Positions 23,234-32,750 of a DNA stretch of 64,000 nt are shown piece after piece. The DNA lies in NCBI RefSeq assembly GCF_004123845.1, contig NZ_NBDP01000064.1, positions 1 through 64,000 on the forward strand, read 5' to 3'. A program made the translations under genes and the position numbers. How positions within the stretch are numbered: the stretch's first letter is position 1; each line of letters opens with the position of its first letter. A model generated the notes under the pieces. That model searched no databases. It worked only from the letters and a program-made list of their open reading frames with translations, and was not told where the DNA came from. Source of the DNA: Allobosea sp. Tri-44. GTDB lineage: Bacteria > Pseudomonadota > Alphaproteobacteria > Rhizobiales > Beijerinckiaceae.

Positions 23234-25960
23234 TCAGTTCAGCCGCTTGAGCCTGTAGAGCGCTTCCAGCGCCTCGCGCGGCGTCATCTCGTCAGGGTCG
23301 AGCGTGCCAAGTTCCTCGCGCAGCTTGTCAGCTTCCAAAACTGCTGCAGCGGCCGGCGCCGGACGCCGCATCTGCACGGCAAAAAGCGGGAGGTCGTCGA
23401 CCAAGGCCGCGACCGGCTTCTCGCGCTCGCTTTTCTCCAGTTCGCCGAGGATGGCGCGGGCCCGTTCGACCACGGCCGGCGGCAGGCCGGCGAGCTTTGC
23501 GACCTGGATGCCATAGGAGCGATCAGCCGCGCCGGGCACGACCTCGTGCAGGAAAATGACCTCGCCATTCCATTCGGTGACGCGCACGGTGGCGTTGACG
23601 ACGCGGTCGAGCCGCTCTGCCAGCGCGGTCAGCTCGTGATAATGCGTGGCGAATAGCGCCCGGCAGCGATTGGCCTCGTGCAGATGCTCGATCGCCGCCC
23701 AGGCAATCGAGAGCCCGTCGAAGGTCGCGGTGCCCCGGCCGATCTCGTCGAGGATGACGAGAGCCCGTGGCCCGGCCTGATTGAGGATCGCGGCGGTCTC
23801 GACCATCTCGACCATGAAGGTCGAGCGGCCGCGAGCGAGATCGTCGGCAGCGCCGACACGCGAGAACAGCCGGTCGACCACGCCGATATGGGCGTTCTGC
23901 GCGGGCACGAAGGAGCCCATCTGGGCGAGCACGGCAATCAGCGCGTTCTGGCGCAGGAAGGTCGATTTACCCGCCATGTTCGGGCCGGTGATCAGGCAGA
24001 TGCGGCCGTCCCGGCCTTGTGCGGCGGCGGACAATTCGCTGTCATTGGCGACGAAAGGCTGGCCCTGGCGCTTCAGCGCAGCCTCGACCACCGGGTGGCG
24101 GCCTGCCTTGATGGTAAAGGCGGCGCCATCGTCGATGATGGGACGCGTCCAGCCGGCATCGATTGCGAGCTCGGCCAGCGCCGCTGCGACATCGATCACT
24201 GCCAATGCCTGCGCCGCCGCCTTGATCGGTTCGGCCTGTGCGAGGACAGCCTCCGTCAGCACCGCGAAGACCGAGAGCTCGAGCTTCAGCGCCCGGTCCG
24301 CAGCGGAGGCGATCTTGGCCTCGAGCTCGCCGAGCTCGACCGAGGAGAAGCGCATCGCGTCCGACATGGTCTGGCGATGCACGAAGACGGCGCGCCAGGG
24401 CTCTCTCAGGAAGGTTTCTCCAACGGCCTGCGGCACCTCGACGAAGTAGCCGAGCATGGAGTTGTGCTTGATGCGCAGCGTCCGGCAGTCGGTCTCGGCG
24501 GCGTAGCGCGCCTGCAATTGCGCGATCACCTTGCGCGAATCGACCTGAAGCAGTCGGAGTTCGTCGAGCGCCGGATCGAAGCCTTCGCGCACGAAGCGAC
24601 CATCGCGCTTCATGAGCGGCAACTCGTCGGCGAGCGTGGCGGACAGGCGGATGGCGAGATCGGGATCGGTGCGGCCGAGCGCAAGCGCCGCTTCGCGCAG
24701 TTCATCGGGCAGGTCACCCTGGCGCAGCAGCGCCGCGGCAACGCCGCGTCCCGCCTCCAGCCCGGCACCGAGCGCGGCCAGATCGCGCGGGCCGCCGCGG
24801 TCGAGCGAGAGCCGCGCCAGCGCGCGGGCGATGTCGGGCACGCGGGCGAGGTCGCGCCGCAGCGCCTCGCGCAGCGACGGCGTCTCGACCAGGAGCGTCA
24901 CGGCATCGTGCCGCCGTCCGATCGCCGCCGGATCGGTCAGAGGCCCGGCCAGCCGCTCGGCGAGCAGGCGGCTGCCGCCCGGCGTCTCGGTGCGGTCGAT
25001 GGTGGCGAGCAGGCTGCCGGTGCGCTCGCCTGCGAGCGTGCGGGTCAGTTCGAGATTGGCGCGGGTCGCCGCGTCGATCAGCATTGTCCCGCTCTGTCCC
25101 TCGCGAACGGGCGGCGACAAAGGCGGGCGGGCGCCGAGCTGGGTGCGCTCGACATAAGCGAGCGCAGCGGCCGCGGCGGCAACCTCGGCGCGGCTGAAGG
25201 CGCCGAAGGCATCGAGCGTGGCGACGCCGAAGAATTCCTTCAGCCGGCGCTCGCCGGAGGCCGGATCGAGCCCCTCGCGCGCCAGCGGCGTCACGGGAGC
25301 CGCGACGTCGCGCCAGAATTCCTTCAACTCGGGATCGTCATGGATCGCGTCGGGACAGACGATCTCGCGCGGCTCCAGGCGGGCGAGCTCGACAGCGAGC
25401 CCGCGTTGGTCGGTTTCCAGCACCGCAAATCGGCCGGTCGAGATGTCGACCGCCGCGATGCCATAAGCGAAGACCTCGTCCGAGAGCCGGCGCCTGGCAA
25501 CCGCGACGAGCAGGCTTGCCCGACCGGGATCAAGCAGACGCTCCTCGGTGATCGTGCCGGGCGTGACCAGGCGGACGACGTCGCGCTTCACCACCGACTT
25601 GGCGCCGCGCTTCCTGGCTTCCGCCGGATCCTCGGTCTGCTCGCAGACCGCGACGCGGTGGCCGGCGGCGATCAGCTTCTGCAGATAGTCGTCGGCGCGC
25701 TCGACCGGCACGCCGCACATGGCGATGTCCTCGCCGAGATGCTTGCCGCGCTTGGTCAGCACGATGCCGAGCGTGCGCGAGGCGATCTCGGCGTCCTGGA
25801 AGAACAATTCGTAGAAATCGCCCATCCGGTAGAACAGCAGGCAATCGGGATTGTTGGCCTTGATCTCGACGTACTGCGCCATCATCGGCGTGACGCGGCC
25901 GAGATCGGCCGTGCCGGCGGAGCGGGCTTCCGCAACATCGCTTGGGGTGGTGTGGCGCAT
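23234..25960 (-). CDS. mutS: DNA mismatch repair protein MutS
   Basis: Recognises mismatches and small loops and starts repair with MutL. It has 908 residues, close to the usual 850-920. The N-terminal domain has the mismatch-binding Phe-x-Glu in GDFYELFFQDAE. Connector, lever and clamp domains follow, then the ATPase domain with Walker A TGPNMAGKSTFLRQ (about 655-668), the SRVGAADDLARGRSTFMVEM block and Walker B VILDEIGRGTATFDG. The C-terminal end EALEALYRLKRL is typical. It is divergent from the chemoreceptor-like gene. Confidence 0.98.
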   Translation of the reverse strand: MRHTTPSDVAEARSAGTADLGRVTPMMAQYVEIKANNPDCLLFYRMGDFYELFFQDAEIASRTLGIVLTKRGKHLGEDIAMCGVPVERADDYLQKLIAAGHRVAVCEQTEDPAEARKRGAKSVVKRDVVRLVTPGTITEERLLDPGRASLLVAVARRRLSDEVFAYGIAAVDISTGRFAVLETDQRGLAVELARLEPREIVCPDAIHDDPELKEFWRDVAAPVTPLAREGLDPASGERRLKEFFGVATLDAFGAFSRAEVAAAAAALAYVERTQLGARPPLSPPVREGQSGTMLIDAATRANLELTRTLAGERTGSLLATIDRTETPGGSRLLAERLAGPLTDPAAIGRRHDAVTLLVETPSLREALRRDLARVPDIARALARLSLDRGGPRDLAALGAGLEAGRGVAAALLRQGDLPDELREAALALGRTDPDLAIRLSATLADELPLMKRDGRFVREGFDPALDELRLLQVDSRKVIAQLQARYAAETDCRTLRIKHNSMLGYFVEVPQAVGETFLREPWRAVFVHRQTMSDAMRFSSVELGELEAKIASAADRALKLELSVFAVLTEAVLAQAEPIKAAAQALAVIDVAAALAELAIDAGWTRPIIDDGAAFTIKAGRHPVVEAALKRQGQPFVANDSELSAAAQGRDGRICLITGPNMAGKSTFLRQNALIAVLAQMGSFVPAQNAHIGVVDRLFSRVGAADDLARGRSTFMVEMVETAAILNQAGPRALVILDEIGRGTATFDGLSIAWAAIEHLHEANRCRALFATHYHELTALAERLDRVVNATVRVTEWNGEVIFLHEVVPGAADRSYGIQVAKLAGLPPAVVERARAILGELEKSEREKPVAALVDDLPLFAVQMRRPAPAAAAVLEADKLREELGTLDPDEMTPREALEALYRLKRLN

Positions 25961-26063
25961 GGGGCGGGCACGCTAGCAAATCGCGCCGGCAAGGCCATCC
26001 GTTAGGATGGCTTTCAACAAATTAAAGCAGCCTCATCGGGCCGTTCCCGGCCAAGGGCCCGCC

Positions 26064-27896
26064 ATGTCGCTGTTCATCAACCTGATCGAGAGCCTGTCCT
26101 TCCTGCTGCTGGCGGCCCTGATCCTGACGGCGGCCGCCACGTGGATCGATCAGCGTCCGCTGCTGCGCCAGCTCGTCGTCGGCGTGCTCTTCGCCGCGGG
26201 GGCGCTGTGCAGCATGGCCAATCCGTTCGTCATCCAGCCCGGGCTGGTCGTCGATTCGCGCAACACCTTCGCGATCCTGGCAGGCCCGATCGGCGGGCCG
26301 CTGGCCGCATTGCTGACTGCTGTCCCCCTCGCCGCTGCGCGCTACAATCTGGGCGGTGTCGGGATGCCGACCGGGATCGCCGGCATCGTCCTGCACGCCG
26401 TTGCCGGCGTGATCTACGCCGCCTGGCTCGGCCGGCAGAAGCGCTCGCTGACGCTGCGCGACCTCGTCCTGCTCAGCCTGATCAGCGCCGGCTGTCTCAT
26501 CGCCTCGAACGTCTTCATGCCGAACTGGCCTGCGGCGGAACGCTTCCTGCGCGAGGCTGTGCCGATCATGATCGTGGTCAGCACGATCGGCACCATCCTG
26601 GTCGGGCTCGTCCTCAGCAACGACCGCGACCGGCGCGAGACGTCCTACCGCCTGCGTACGCTGATCCAGCGCGCGCCCGGCACCCTCTACCAGCGTGTCG
26701 TGTCACCCGATGGTTCGCTGCGCTATCAGTTCGCATCCTTCGCCATCGACAAACTCCTGGGCGTGACCAAGGAGGAGGTCGAGCGCGACCCCGAAGCCTG
26801 GCTCGGCAAGATGCTGCCGGAGGATCGGCAGCGTTTCGAGGCCGCGCGCGCCGCTCTGACAGCCCTGGACGACGTCTGGCGCTTCGAGGCGCGCTATGCC
26901 GCGCCCGATGGCGGCATCGTCTGGCTGCGCAGCGAGGCGACGATGCGTCGCCTGTCCGATGGGACGGCGATCTGGGATGGCATCCTGCTTGACGTCACGC
27001 CCGAGAAGACACTGGAGACCCGCCGGGACGAGATCGAGACCTTGCGCCGCGCGGCGCTCGAGGAGCTGGCCGTAAATCTCGAGGTGACAGTGGGCAAGGC
27101 ATTGCGCCGGGTCGGCGATTCGGCGCGCGGCATGCACGAGGCGGCGCGCGGCATGGCAGCGAACGCCGACCGTACCACCTTGCGGGCAGGCGAAGCGACG
27201 CAACAGGCGGAGCTCGCCTCGCAACGCGTCGGCAGCGTCGCCCACGCGGCCGAGCGGATCGACGCCTCGATCCGCGAATTGACGCGCCAGACCGACCTCG
27301 CCGCCGAGACCGCGCGGCAGGCGGCGAACCATGTCCGCTCGACCAGAACCGACGTCGACGGGCTCGCGGTTGCCGCCGACAAGGTCGGGGCCGTGCTCGC
27401 CTTCATCGAAGACATCGCGGTCCGCACCAATCTGCTCGCTCTCAACGCGACGATCGAGGCAGCACGCGCCGGGGTTGCCGGCCGCGGCTTTGCCGTGGTC
27501 GCCGGCGAGGTCAAGAACCTCGCCGAGCAGACCCAACAGGCGACGCAGAACATCGGCGCCACACTGCAGGAGATCCGGGGCGCTGCCGCGGCCGTCGCCA
27601 ATGCCGTCGGACAGATCGAAGGCACGATGGGGACGATCGAGACGACCTCGGACGCGATTGCGCAGGTCGTGACCAGTCAGGGCACAATCGCCTCTGGCAT
27701 CGCGCTCGACGCCCAGGCCGTGGCAGGCTCGGCCGCCACCGTCACGGAGAACGTCGCCGGAGCCGGGGGCGAGGCCCGCGCGACCGGCGAGGCCGCCGCC
27801 CGTGTCGTCGAGGCGGCGCGTCTGGTCAGCGAGCAGGCGGTCGAGCTCGACCGCTATGTCGGCGACTGCGTCGGGCGCATGCGCGCCGGCCTCTGA
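26064..27896 (+). CDS. Methyl-accepting chemotaxis-type protein with LytS-like 5TM sensor and PAS domain
   Basis: 610 residues. N-terminal residues 1-185 form five or six membrane segments with the 5TMR-LYT signatures NPFVIQPGLVVDSRNTFAILAG (read as two parts) and RYNLGGVGMPTGIAG. A PAS domain follows at about 195-315, then an MCP signalling domain whose hairpin tip NLLALNATIEAARAG and GFAVVAGEVKNLAEQT lie near 450-490. No HAMP domain is visible between PAS and the signalling part. It probably senses a membrane or ligand cue and controls a CheA pathway. ATG 26064 follows AAGGG; divergent mutS gives no functional hint. Confidence 0.88.
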   Translation: MSLFINLIESLSFLLLAALILTAAATWIDQRPLLRQLVVGVLFAAGALCSMANPFVIQPGLVVDSRNTFAILAGPIGGPLAALLTAVPLAAARYNLGGVGMPTGIAGIVLHAVAGVIYAAWLGRQKRSLTLRDLVLLSLISAGCLIASNVFMPNWPAAERFLREAVPIMIVVSTIGTILVGLVLSNDRDRRETSYRLRTLIQRAPGTLYQRVVSPDGSLRYQFASFAIDKLLGVTKEEVERDPEAWLGKMLPEDRQRFEAARAALTALDDVWRFEARYAAPDGGIVWLRSEATMRRLSDGTAIWDGILLDVTPEKTLETRRDEIETLRRAALEELAVNLEVTVGKALRRVGDSARGMHEAARGMAANADRTTLRAGEATQQAELASQRVGSVAHAAERIDASIRELTRQTDLAAETARQAANHVRSTRTDVDGLAVAADKVGAVLAFIEDIAVRTNLLALNATIEAARAGVAGRGFAVVAGEVKNLAEQTQQATQNIGATLQEIRGAAAAVANAVGQIEGTMGTIETTSDAIAQVVTSQGTIASGIALDAQAVAGSAATVTENVAGAGGEARATGEAAARVVEAARLVSEQAVELDRYVGDCVGRMRAGL

Positions 27897-28009
27897 CGCT
27901 CCCGCTCCCGTCCCGACCCCCGCCGCCACAGTAAAGGTGCTGTCGCGCAATCGCGCCTTGTCGAGGAAAGCGGCGCTACCCTATGGTCGGCTCCCCCGAG
28001 GAAACGCCT

Positions 28010-30316
28010 TTGAAAAAGAACAAGCGCATGAACGATCGCTCCCCGCCGCCCAAGCGCACCCGTCCGACCTTCACCGACCAGGAGGCGCTGCTCTTCCACT
28101 CGCAGGGGCGGCCAGGCAAGCTCGAGATCATTCCAACCGTGCCGATGGCGACGCAGCGCGACCTGTCACTGGCCTATTCGCCCGGTGTCGCGGTGCCGGT
28201 TCTGGCGATCGCCGAGGACCCCAGCCGCGCCTATGACTACACCGCGCGCGCCAATCTCGTCGCGGTGATCACGAACGGTACCGCCATCCTCGGCCTCGGC
28301 AATCTCGGCGCACTCGCCTCCAAGCCGGTGATGGAAGGCAAGTCGATCCTGTTCAAGCGTTTCGCCGATGTCGATTCGATCGATCTCGAGGTCGACACCG
28401 AGGATGCCGACAAGTTCATCGAGGCCGTGCGCTATCTCGGCCCGTCCTTCGGCGGCATCAACCTCGAGGACATCAAGGCGCCGGAATGCTTCATCATCGA
28501 GCAGCGCCTGCGCGAACTGATGGACATCCCGGTCTTCCATGACGACCAGCATGGCACCGCGATCATCGCCGCCGCCGGCCTGATCAACGCGCTCGACCTG
28601 ACGGAGCGCGACGTCAAGACGACGAAGCTCGTCATCAACGGCGCCGGCGCCGCCGCCATCGCCTGCATCGAACTGCTCAAGGCGATGGGCTTCAAGCCCG
28701 ACAACGTCATCCTCTGCGACACCAAGGGCGTGATCTACCAGGGCCGCACCGAGGGCATGAACCAGTGGAAATCAGCCCATGCGGCGATCACTGACCGGCG
28801 CACGCTGGCGCAGGCGTTGGAAGGGGCCGACGCCTTCTTCGGCCTGTCGCAGAAGGGCGCAGTGACCCCGGAGATGGTCGCCTCGATGGCGGCGAACCCG
28901 ATCATCTTCGCCATGGCCAATCCCGATCCGGAGATCACGCCGGAAGAGGTGCACGCCATTCGCGACGACGCGATCATGGCGACCGGGCGCTCGGACTATC
29001 CGAACCAGGTCAACAATGTGCTCGGCTTCCCCTTCATCTTCCGTGGCGCGCTCGATGTCCGCGCCACCACGATCAACATGGAGATGAAGATCGCCGCAGC
29101 CGAGGCGCTGGCCTCGCTGGCGCGCGAGGACGTCCCCGACGAGGTCGCCGCCGCCTATCAGGGCGCGCGCCCGCGCTATGGTAAGGATTACATTATCCCG
29201 GTGCCGTTCGATCCCCGGCTGATCCATGTCGTGCCGATGGCGGTCGCCAAGGCGGCGATGGACACCGGCGTCGCCGGCAAGCCGATCGTCGACACCGGCG
29301 CCTACAAGGCGCAGCTCTCGGCCCGGCGCGACCCAGTCACCGGCACGCTCAACCGCATCTTCGAGCGCGTCCGGCGCTATCCCAAGCGCGTCGTCTTCGC
29401 CGAGGGCGAGGAGGAGCAGGTCATCCGCGCCGCAGCGTCCTTCGTCAATCAGGAGCTCGGCAAGGCGATCCTGGTCGGGCGCGAGGAGCGCATCAACGAG
29501 ACGGCAGAGCATCTCGGCGTCGACCTCGCCGCCAAGGGCATCGAGGTCCAGAACGCGAGGCTCTCGCACCGCAACTCGGCCTATGCGCAGTACCTCTACG
29601 AGCGGCTGCAGCGGCACGGCTATCTGTTCCGCGACTGCCAGCGCCTGATCAACCAGGATCGCAACCATTTCGCCGCCGCCATGGTCGCGCTCGGCGATGC
29701 CGACGCGATGGTCACCGGCGTCACGCGCAACTACTCGATCGCGCTGGAGGAGGTCCGCCGCGTCATCGACGACCGGCCGGGCCACCGCCTGATCGGCGTC
29801 TCGATCGCGATCACGCGCGGGCGGACCGTGCTGGTCGCCGACACCGCGATCACCGAGATGCCGACGGCGCAGGAGCTCTCCGAGATCGCGATCGAGGCCG
29901 CCGGCGTCGCGCGTCGCCTCGGCTACGAGCCGAAGGTCGCGATGCTCGCCTTCTCGACCTTCGGCCATCCGGCGGGGGAGCGCTCGGAAAAGGTGCGCGA
30001 TGCCGTGACGATCCTCGACGGCCAGCGCGTCGATTTCGAGTATGATGGCGAGATGGCCGCCGACGTCGCGCTCAATCGCGATCTCATGGCGCAGTATCCG
30101 TTCTGCCGCCTGACCGGGCCGGCGAACGTCCTGATCATGCCGGCGTTCCACTCGGCCTCGATCTCGACCAAGATGCTGCAGGAACTCGGTGGCGCGACCG
30201 TGATCGGCCCGCTGCTGGTCGGCCTCGACAAGCCTGTGCAGATCGTGCCGCTCGGCGCCAAGGATTCCGACATCGTCAACATGGCGGCGCTGGCGGCGTT
30301 CAATATCGGCGGGTGA
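28010..30316 (+). CDS. maeB: NADP-dependent malic enzyme (malic enzyme-phosphotransacetylase fusion)
   Basis: Oxidative decarboxylation of malate to pyruvate, supplying NADPH. About 768 residues, the normal MaeB length. A malic enzyme N-terminal domain (AYSPGVAVPV, TNGTAILGLGNLGALA, PVFHDDQHGTAI) is followed by an NAD(P)-binding domain (INGAGAAAIACIELL), then a C-terminal phosphotransacetylase-like domain (about 430-760), which is regulatory in this family. TTG 28010 is chosen because GAGG lies eight bases upstream; ATG 28028 (MNDRSPPPK) and ATG 27983 are alternatives. The 113-bp gap before it shows no clear structure. It is convergent with the lipoprotein gene at 30449. Confidence 0.95.
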   Translation: MKKNKRMNDRSPPPKRTRPTFTDQEALLFHSQGRPGKLEIIPTVPMATQRDLSLAYSPGVAVPVLAIAEDPSRAYDYTARANLVAVITNGTAILGLGNLGALASKPVMEGKSILFKRFADVDSIDLEVDTEDADKFIEAVRYLGPSFGGINLEDIKAPECFIIEQRLRELMDIPVFHDDQHGTAIIAAAGLINALDLTERDVKTTKLVINGAGAAAIACIELLKAMGFKPDNVILCDTKGVIYQGRTEGMNQWKSAHAAITDRRTLAQALEGADAFFGLSQKGAVTPEMVASMAANPIIFAMANPDPEITPEEVHAIRDDAIMATGRSDYPNQVNNVLGFPFIFRGALDVRATTINMEMKIAAAEALASLAREDVPDEVAAAYQGARPRYGKDYIIPVPFDPRLIHVVPMAVAKAAMDTGVAGKPIVDTGAYKAQLSARRDPVTGTLNRIFERVRRYPKRVVFAEGEEEQVIRAAASFVNQELGKAILVGREERINETAEHLGVDLAAKGIEVQNARLSHRNSAYAQYLYERLQRHGYLFRDCQRLINQDRNHFAAAMVALGDADAMVTGVTRNYSIALEEVRRVIDDRPGHRLIGVSIAITRGRTVLVADTAITEMPTAQELSEIAIEAAGVARRLGYEPKVAMLAFSTFGHPAGERSEKVRDAVTILDGQRVDFEYDGEMAADVALNRDLMAQYPFCRLTGPANVLIMPAFHSASISTKMLQELGGATVIGPLLVGLDKPVQIVPLGAKDSDIVNMAALAAFNIGG

Positions 30317-30322
30317 AATCCC

Positions 30323-30436
30323 CGTCATGCTCGGCGAAGACCCGAGCATCTCAGGACAAAAAAGGGCGCCCTTGAAGGGGCGCCTCATCCTGCCGGAGAT
30401 TCTCGGCTCTCCGCTGCGCGTCGGCCGAGAATGACG
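30323..30436. repeat. Intergenic repeat, family C copy 2
   Basis: A 114-bp element with the same ends as the copy at 23121-23228: CGTCATGCTCGG at the left and GAGAATGACG at the right, with GAGATTCTCGG inside. The middle differs and contains an intrinsic terminator acting on the minus strand (30358-30385). As in the first copy, it fills the gap between two convergent genes. Confidence 0.8.
30358..30385 (-). terminator. Rho-independent terminator of the lipoprotein gene
   Basis: On the minus strand GGCGCCC (30384-30378) pairs with GGGCGCC (30371-30365) around a 6-nt loop, followed by C and six T residues (30363-30358). It lies about 65 bp after the stop codon of the gene at 30449-31657, in the middle of repeat family C copy 2. 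The plus strand has no T tract, so it terminates only leftward transcription. Confidence 0.85.
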
Positions 30437-30448
30437 CTCCTAGGGGCG

Positions 30449-31657
30449 TCAGTTCGTCCGCGGGCCGAGATCGCGCGGGGCCGCGTTGACGGTGACGATC
30501 TGGCCGTTGCGCAATTCGAGCACGGCAAGACCGCGCTCGTTCAGCCCATCGGGACGGAAGCGGAAGACGCCATCCGCGCCGGCAAAGCCCGAGGCATTGG
30601 TCAGTACGGTTTCGGAGAAGCGCTGGCTGCCCTGGGTCCGGGCGAGCGCGGCGGCCAGCGAGACCGCATCGTAGGACAGCGTCGCAGTGCGCGTCGGAGC
30701 GCTGTTGAAGCGCTTCTGGTAGCGGCCGGAGAAAGCGTTGAAGCCGGCGGTGTCGGGCGAGGCGAACCAGCCGCCCTGGATGGCCGGGACGCGCGCGACA
30801 TTGGCGTCGTTCCAGACGCCGGTGCCGAGCGGCTTGACCTTGGCCGGGTCATAGCCGGCCTGCTGCAAGACGAGGCCGAGGGTCGGCATCGCCGCGGCAT
30901 CGGCGGGCACGAACAACGCATCCGCCTGCTGCAGCGCTGGCACGAGGCGGGTGGCGGCGGCGCGCATGCTGTTCTGGTCGGAGCCGAAGCGCTCGATCAC
31001 GACGACGCGGGCGCCGCGATTGGCCACCGCCTGCTGGAAGGCGCCTTCGACGACCTTGCCATAGGCGGTCTCGGGCACCAGTGCGGCGAAGGATTTGCGC
31101 CCCTGCGCCGAGGCATAGGCGATGACGCGGTTGACGTCGTTCTCGGGCGGAAAGGAGAGCAGATAGATGCCGCGAGAGGCGACGTTGCTGTCGCTGGAAA
31201 AAGCCATCACCGGCTTGCCGGCACCGCGGGCGACCTGACCGACGGCCTGTACGGACGGCGCAAAGAGCGGTCCGATGATCAGCTCGGCCCCCTCGCGGAG
31301 GGCCTCCTGCGCCGCGGCCTGGGCGCCGTCCGGCGTGCCGCGATCATCCTTGACCAGCAGGGTGAGGTCGGCGCCGGGGAATTCTGCGAGCGCCATCTCG
31401 GCGGCGTTCTTGAGCGAGTTGCCGACGGTCGCGCCCGAGCCCTCGGCGGTCAGCGGCAGGATCAACCCGACCTTGACCGAGCCGGTGCCGATGGTCGGAC
31501 CGCTGGGCTGAGCGCCACCGCCCTGCGGCGTCGCCGTGCTGTCGAAGCCGGGCAGGCCGCCGGTTCCGCCGGTGCAGGCAGAAAGCACGGCGCCAACGCC
31601 GGATAGCAGGATCAGTCGGCGGCTCGGCGGGACGAGGAGCTTCAAGTGACGCGACAC
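30449..31657 (-). CDS. Penicillin-binding protein activator (LpoA-like) lipoprotein
   Basis: 402 residues: a signal peptide ending in the lipobox LSAC, a low-complexity Gly/Ser/Pro stretch, then a type I periplasmic-binding fold (VKVGLILPLTAEGS, AELIIGPLFAPSV, PVMAFSSDSN, SYDAVSLAAALAR). This matches the C-terminal half of LpoA and the rhizobial proteins annotated as penicillin-binding protein activators; it could also be an orphan ABC binding protein. GTG 31657 is preferred over GTG 31672 because GGAG lies at a proper distance from it. It is divergent from rsmI, the same neighbour LpoA has in E. coli. Confidence 0.85.
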   Translation of the reverse strand: MSRHLKLLVPPSRRLILLSGVGAVLSACTGGTGGLPGFDSTATPQGGGAQPSGPTIGTGSVKVGLILPLTAEGSGATVGNSLKNAAEMALAEFPGADLTLLVKDDRGTPDGAQAAAQEALREGAELIIGPLFAPSVQAVGQVARGAGKPVMAFSSDSNVASRGIYLLSFPPENDVNRVIAYASAQGRKSFAALVPETAYGKVVEGAFQQAVANRGARVVVIERFGSDQNSMRAAATRLVPALQQADALFVPADAAAMPTLGLVLQQAGYDPAKVKPLGTGVWNDANVARVPAIQGGWFASPDTAGFNAFSGRYQKRFNSAPTRTATLSYDAVSLAAALARTQGSQRFSETVLTNASGFAGADGVFRFRPDGLNERGLAVLELRNGQIVTVNAAPRDLGPRTN

Positions 31658-31829
31658 GGTTTTCGTCTCCACTCCTCGGCGAGGCGCAAGGCAAGCTCAC
31701 ACCAGCTGAATGTCTTGTCCCGAACCGTGAACAAGTCCTGCCAGTGAGCGAAGCTATTTTCAAGTTGTTAACTCTAGGTTGCCGGGCCGGCGGTGGCATC
31801 TTGCCGATCGCTGTGGCAGTTTCGCCGCC

Positions 31830-32750
31830 ATGTCCGGCCCGATATCCGCCCCGCCCGCTACTGGTCGCGCCCTGAGCTATACGGCCTTCGGGCTCCGGGC
31901 CGAGGCCGAGCCGCTCGCGCCCGGCCTCCACATCGTCGCGACGCCGATCGGCAATCTGAAGGATATTTCCTTCCGGGCGCTGTCGACGCTCGCCGCCGCC
32001 GATGCCGTGCTGGCCGAGGATACCAGGACCTCGAAGACCCTGCTGGCGCATTACGGCATCGCGACGCCGCTCCTGCCCTATCACGAGCACAACGCGGCGC
32101 AGATGCGCCCGAAGATCCTGGAAAAGCTGCGCCAGGGCGGCAAGCTGGCGCTGATCTCGGATGCGGGCACGCCGCTGGTCTCCGACCCCGGCTACAAGCT
32201 CGTCGCCGAGGTGGTTGGCGAGGGTCTGCCGGTCACCGGTATTCCCGGTCCATCCGCCGTGCTGGCGGCGCTCGTGCTCGCCGGGCTACCGACCGATCGC
32301 TTCTTCTTCGAGGGTTTTTTGCCGCCGAAGAGCGCCGGCCGTAAAGCCCGGCTGACCGAGCTTGCCGCCATTCCCGGCACGCTCGTCTTCTTCGAATCGC
32401 CGCGCCGGCTTGCAGAAATGCTGTCCGACGCCGGCGCAGTACTGGGCGCCCGTCCGGGCGCGGTCGCGCGCGAATTGACCAAGTATTACGAGAACGTCCG
32501 CCGGGGCTCCTTGCCCGAACTTGCAGCGCATTACGCCGAGGCCGAAGAGGCGCGCGGCGAGATCGTCGTGCTGATCGGCCCGCCCGACGCCTCCGCCGCG
32601 GCCGCGCAGGGCGACACGCTCGATGAGGCGCTGCGTGCGGCACTCGAAAAAGTCTCGCTTAAGGAGGCGGTGGCACAGGTGGCGGCCGCAAGCGGGCAGC
32701 CGCGCCGCGTGGTCTATGCCCGCGCCCTCGAATTGACCCGTACGCCATGA
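31830..32750 (+). CDS. rsmI: 16S rRNA (cytidine(1402)-2'-O)-methyltransferase
   Basis: Tetrapyrrole-methylase-fold enzyme that methylates C1402 of 16S rRNA with SAM. The 306 residues show VATPIGNLKDISFRAL (about 36-51), the EDTRTSKTLL block, LISDAGTPLVSDPGY, GPSAVLAALVLAGLPTDRF and EFFESPRRL-like FFESPRRLAEML. ATG 31830 sits 18 residues into a longer open frame and begins the family-like region; the Shine-Dalgarno is weak. Its stop overlaps the yraN start (ATGA). Confidence 0.96.
   Translation: MSGPISAPPATGRALSYTAFGLRAEAEPLAPGLHIVATPIGNLKDISFRALSTLAAADAVLAEDTRTSKTLLAHYGIATPLLPYHEHNAAQMRPKILEKLRQGGKLALISDAGTPLVSDPGYKLVAEVVGEGLPVTGIPGPSAVLAALVLAGLPTDRFFFEGFLPPKSAGRKARLTELAAIPGTLVFFESPRRLAEMLSDAGAVLGARPGAVARELTKYYENVRRGSLPELAAHYAEAEEARGEIVVLIGPPDASAAAAQGDTLDEALRAALEKVSLKEAVAQVAAASGQPRRVVYARALELTRTP

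Noticed and set aside
23678..26005. 775-residue open frame on the plus strand
   Set aside because: It is antisense to mutS, which has complete family motifs; the frame is a high-GC shadow with an Arg/Asp/Gly-rich composition.
28772..30388. 538-residue open frame on the minus strand
   Set aside because: Antisense to maeB, with shadow-type composition.
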